64,000 bases of DNA from Corynebacterium mucifaciens. GTDB lineage: Bacteria > Actinomycetota > Actinomycetes > Mycobacteriales > Mycobacteriaceae. The translations under genes were made by a program, and so were the position numbers. The notes under the pieces were generated by a model. That model saw only the letters and a list, made by a program, of their open reading frames with translations. It ran no database searches and was not told the origin of the DNA. Of the stretch, positions 62,791 through 64,000 are shown one piece after another. Position 1 is the stretch's first letter, and each line of letters begins with the position of its first letter. Where the stretch lies: assembly GCF_012396315.1 (NCBI RefSeq), contig NZ_JAAXPF010000001.1, positions 186,001 through 250,000 of the forward strand. Direction: 5' to 3'.

Positions 62791-63576
62791 ATGGCCCCGC
62801 TGAACATCCCCCGCCCGGACCGTGACCGCAAGCTGCGCGGCCCGATCGCCTTGCGCGGTGAGGACCGTCAAACCTCCACGCACGACCAGCGCTTGCTCGA
62901 GTCCGCCGGCCACGCCGACGGGCAGTGGAAGCACGAGGACCCGTGGCGCGTGATGCGCATCCAGTCCGAGTTCGTCGCCGGCTTTGACGCCCTGTCCGAG
63001 CTGCCGAAGGCTGTCACCGTCTTCGGCTCGGCGCGGCTGGGGGAGGGCACCCCGGAGTACGAGCAGGCCCACGAGGTCGGCCGCGCGTTGGCGGATGCCG
63101 GCTACGCCGTGATCACCGGTGGCGGGCCAGGGCTCATGGAGGGGCCGAACCGGGGCGCTCACAACGCCGGCGGCCTGTCGGTGGGTTTGGGCATCGAGCT
63201 GCCCTTCGAGCAGGGCCTCAACGACTGGGTGGATCTGGGGCTGAACTTCCGCTACTTCTTCGCCCGCAAGACCATGTTCTTGAAGTATTCGCAGGCGTTT
63301 ATCGCGCTGCCTGGCGGATTCGGCACGCTAGACGAGGTCTTCGAGGTGCTGTGCATGGTGCAGACCGGCAAGGTGACCAATTTCCCGATCGTGCTCATCG
63401 GCACCGAGTTCTGGTCTGGTCTGACGGCGTGGATCGAAGACCAGCTGCTCGCCCGCGGTTTGATCACGCCCGGCGACGAGAAGTTGTACCTGGTCACGGA
63501 TTCCGTGGAGGAGGCCGTGGCCCACATCGTGGACGCCCACAGCGAGATGACGGACCAGCGCCTCAACAATGGGTAG
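62791..63576 (+). CDS. LOG-family nucleotide phosphoribohydrolase (TIGR00730)
   Basis: A 261-residue protein with the LOG signature PGGFGTLDEVFE and a GGGPGLMEGPNRGAHNAGG motif that binds the nucleotide phosphate. These enzymes cleave cytokinin-type or other nucleoside 5'-monophosphates to a base and ribose 5-phosphate. It follows dapE by six bases and precedes folP with an eight-base overlap, as in M. tuberculosis Rv1205-Rv1207. Confidence 0.9.
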   Translation: MAPLNIPRPDRDRKLRGPIALRGEDRQTSTHDQRLLESAGHADGQWKHEDPWRVMRIQSEFVAGFDALSELPKAVTVFGSARLGEGTPEYEQAHEVGRALADAGYAVITGGGPGLMEGPNRGAHNAGGLSVGLGIELPFEQGLNDWVDLGLNFRYFFARKTMFLKYSQAFIALPGGFGTLDEVFEVLCMVQTGKVTNFPIVLIGTEFWSGLTAWIEDQLLARGLITPGDEKLYLVTDSVEEAVAHIVDAHSEMTDQRLNNG

Positions 63577-64000
63577 GCCGCTTGCCCAGGTCATGGCGAT
63601 TGTCAACCGCACGCCTGACTCGTTCTACGACAAGGGCGCCACGTTCGCGGCGGAGAAGGCGCTCGAGCGCATCGACGCCGCCGTGGCCGCCGGCGCCACC
63701 ATCATCGACATCGGTGGTGTGAAGGCGGGGCCTGGCGACGACGTGTCCGTCACCGCCGAGATCGAACGCGTCGTGCCCACGATCGAGCTGGCCCGCCAAA
63801 GCCACCCGGGCGTGACCATCAGCGTGGACACCTGGCGGGCGCAGGTGGCCGAGGCGGCCATCAACGCGGGTGCCGACTTGGTCAACGACACGTGGGCCGG
63901 CTTCGACCCGGAACTCGTGGAGGTGGCCGGCGCGAACCGCGTGGGCTACGTCTGCTCGCACACCGGCGGAGTGACACCGCGCACCCGCCCGCACCGGGTG
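63569..64000 (+). CDS. folP: Dihydropteroate synthase-like protein FolP2 (partial, runs off the window)
   Basis: The first 144 residues of a DHPS-fold protein. It opens MGRPLAQVMAIVNRTPDSFY with the DHPS signature, and TIIDIGGVKAGPGDDVSVTA and VTISVDTWRAQVAEAAINAG follow. The fold is right for dihydropteroate synthase, but in mycobacteria the copy in this position (FolP2) lacks full activity, so the role here is uncertain. It is cut off by the window end. ATG 63569 overlaps the LOG gene by eight bases. Confidence 0.88.
   Translation, partial: MGRPLAQVMAIVNRTPDSFYDKGATFAAEKALERIDAAVAAGATIIDIGGVKAGPGDDVSVTAEIERVVPTIELARQSHPGVTISVDTWRAQVAEAAINAGADLVNDTWAGFDPELVEVAGANRVGYVCSHTGGVTPRTRPHRV

Overview
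The window is a stretch of high-GC actinobacterial chromosome, most likely from a Corynebacterium. The best evidence is the right third (about 48.5 to 64 kb). It carries typA, an LpqW-like lipoprotein, mshB, a small membrane protein, an FdxC-type ferredoxin, dapC, dapD, AroP-type permeases, dapE, a LOG-family gene and folP. This is broadly the order of the Mycobacterium tuberculosis Rv1157c-Rv1207 region and of the Corynebacterium glutamicum dapC-dapD-aroP-dapE region. MshB (mycothiol synthesis), DtxR-like operators and a mycobacterial-type LexA box fit the same group. No rRNA, tRNA, CRISPR array or intact insertion sequence was found.

Layout. (1) 1-5.1 kb is a less GC-rich accessory segment. 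It has one 1272-residue protein that looks like a defence protein (nuclease-like N-terminus, degenerate NTPase-like centre, helical C-terminus). After it come about 1.1 kb of gene debris with three decayed minus-strand genes (DMT/EamA transporter, DUF488, VOC). (2) 5.1-20.9 kb holds mostly housekeeping and accessory single genes: ArfB ribosome rescue, a FUSC transporter, a CPBP protease, ChrA, a Dyp peroxidase, a MoxR-type ATPase/VWA pair, the MSMEG_4193-type phosphatase/SCO1664-family pair, a secreted 5'-nucleotidase, DUF488, an HNH protein behind a LexA box, a lipoprotein, a DUF1707 protein and a TipA-type MerR regulator. (3) 20.9-27.3 kb is a minus-strand run: an iron-siderophore ABC transporter behind two DtxR-like boxes, followed after 29 bp by a McrBC type IV restriction system. 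(4) 27.5-31.7 kb holds DUF3072, a divergent Ku/LigD end-joining pair and small genes. (5) 31.7-38.4 kb holds a spermidine-synthase-like protein, a DHA2 exporter, DUF4185, a cupin, an unknown protein, DUF808 and DUF2218. (6) 38.4-41.8 kb is a TPP-riboswitch-controlled YkoEDC thiamine-precursor transporter with a small kinase. (7) 41.7-47.6 kb is an oligopeptide ABC transporter operon with an internal hairpin after the binding-protein gene. (8) 48-64 kb is the conserved mycothiol/lysine/folate block, running off the right end inside folP.

Functional links. McrBC, the 1272-residue protein and the LexA-linked HNH gene point to defence and DNA-damage functions, while Ku/LigD would repair double-strand breaks. 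Metal and vitamin supply is under visible control: DtxR-like boxes on the siderophore transporter and perhaps DUF2218, and a TPP riboswitch on ykoEDC. DapC, DapD and DapE are three enzymes of the succinylase branch of diaminopimelate/lysine synthesis. All assignments come from reading the translated sequence by eye; no database search was run.
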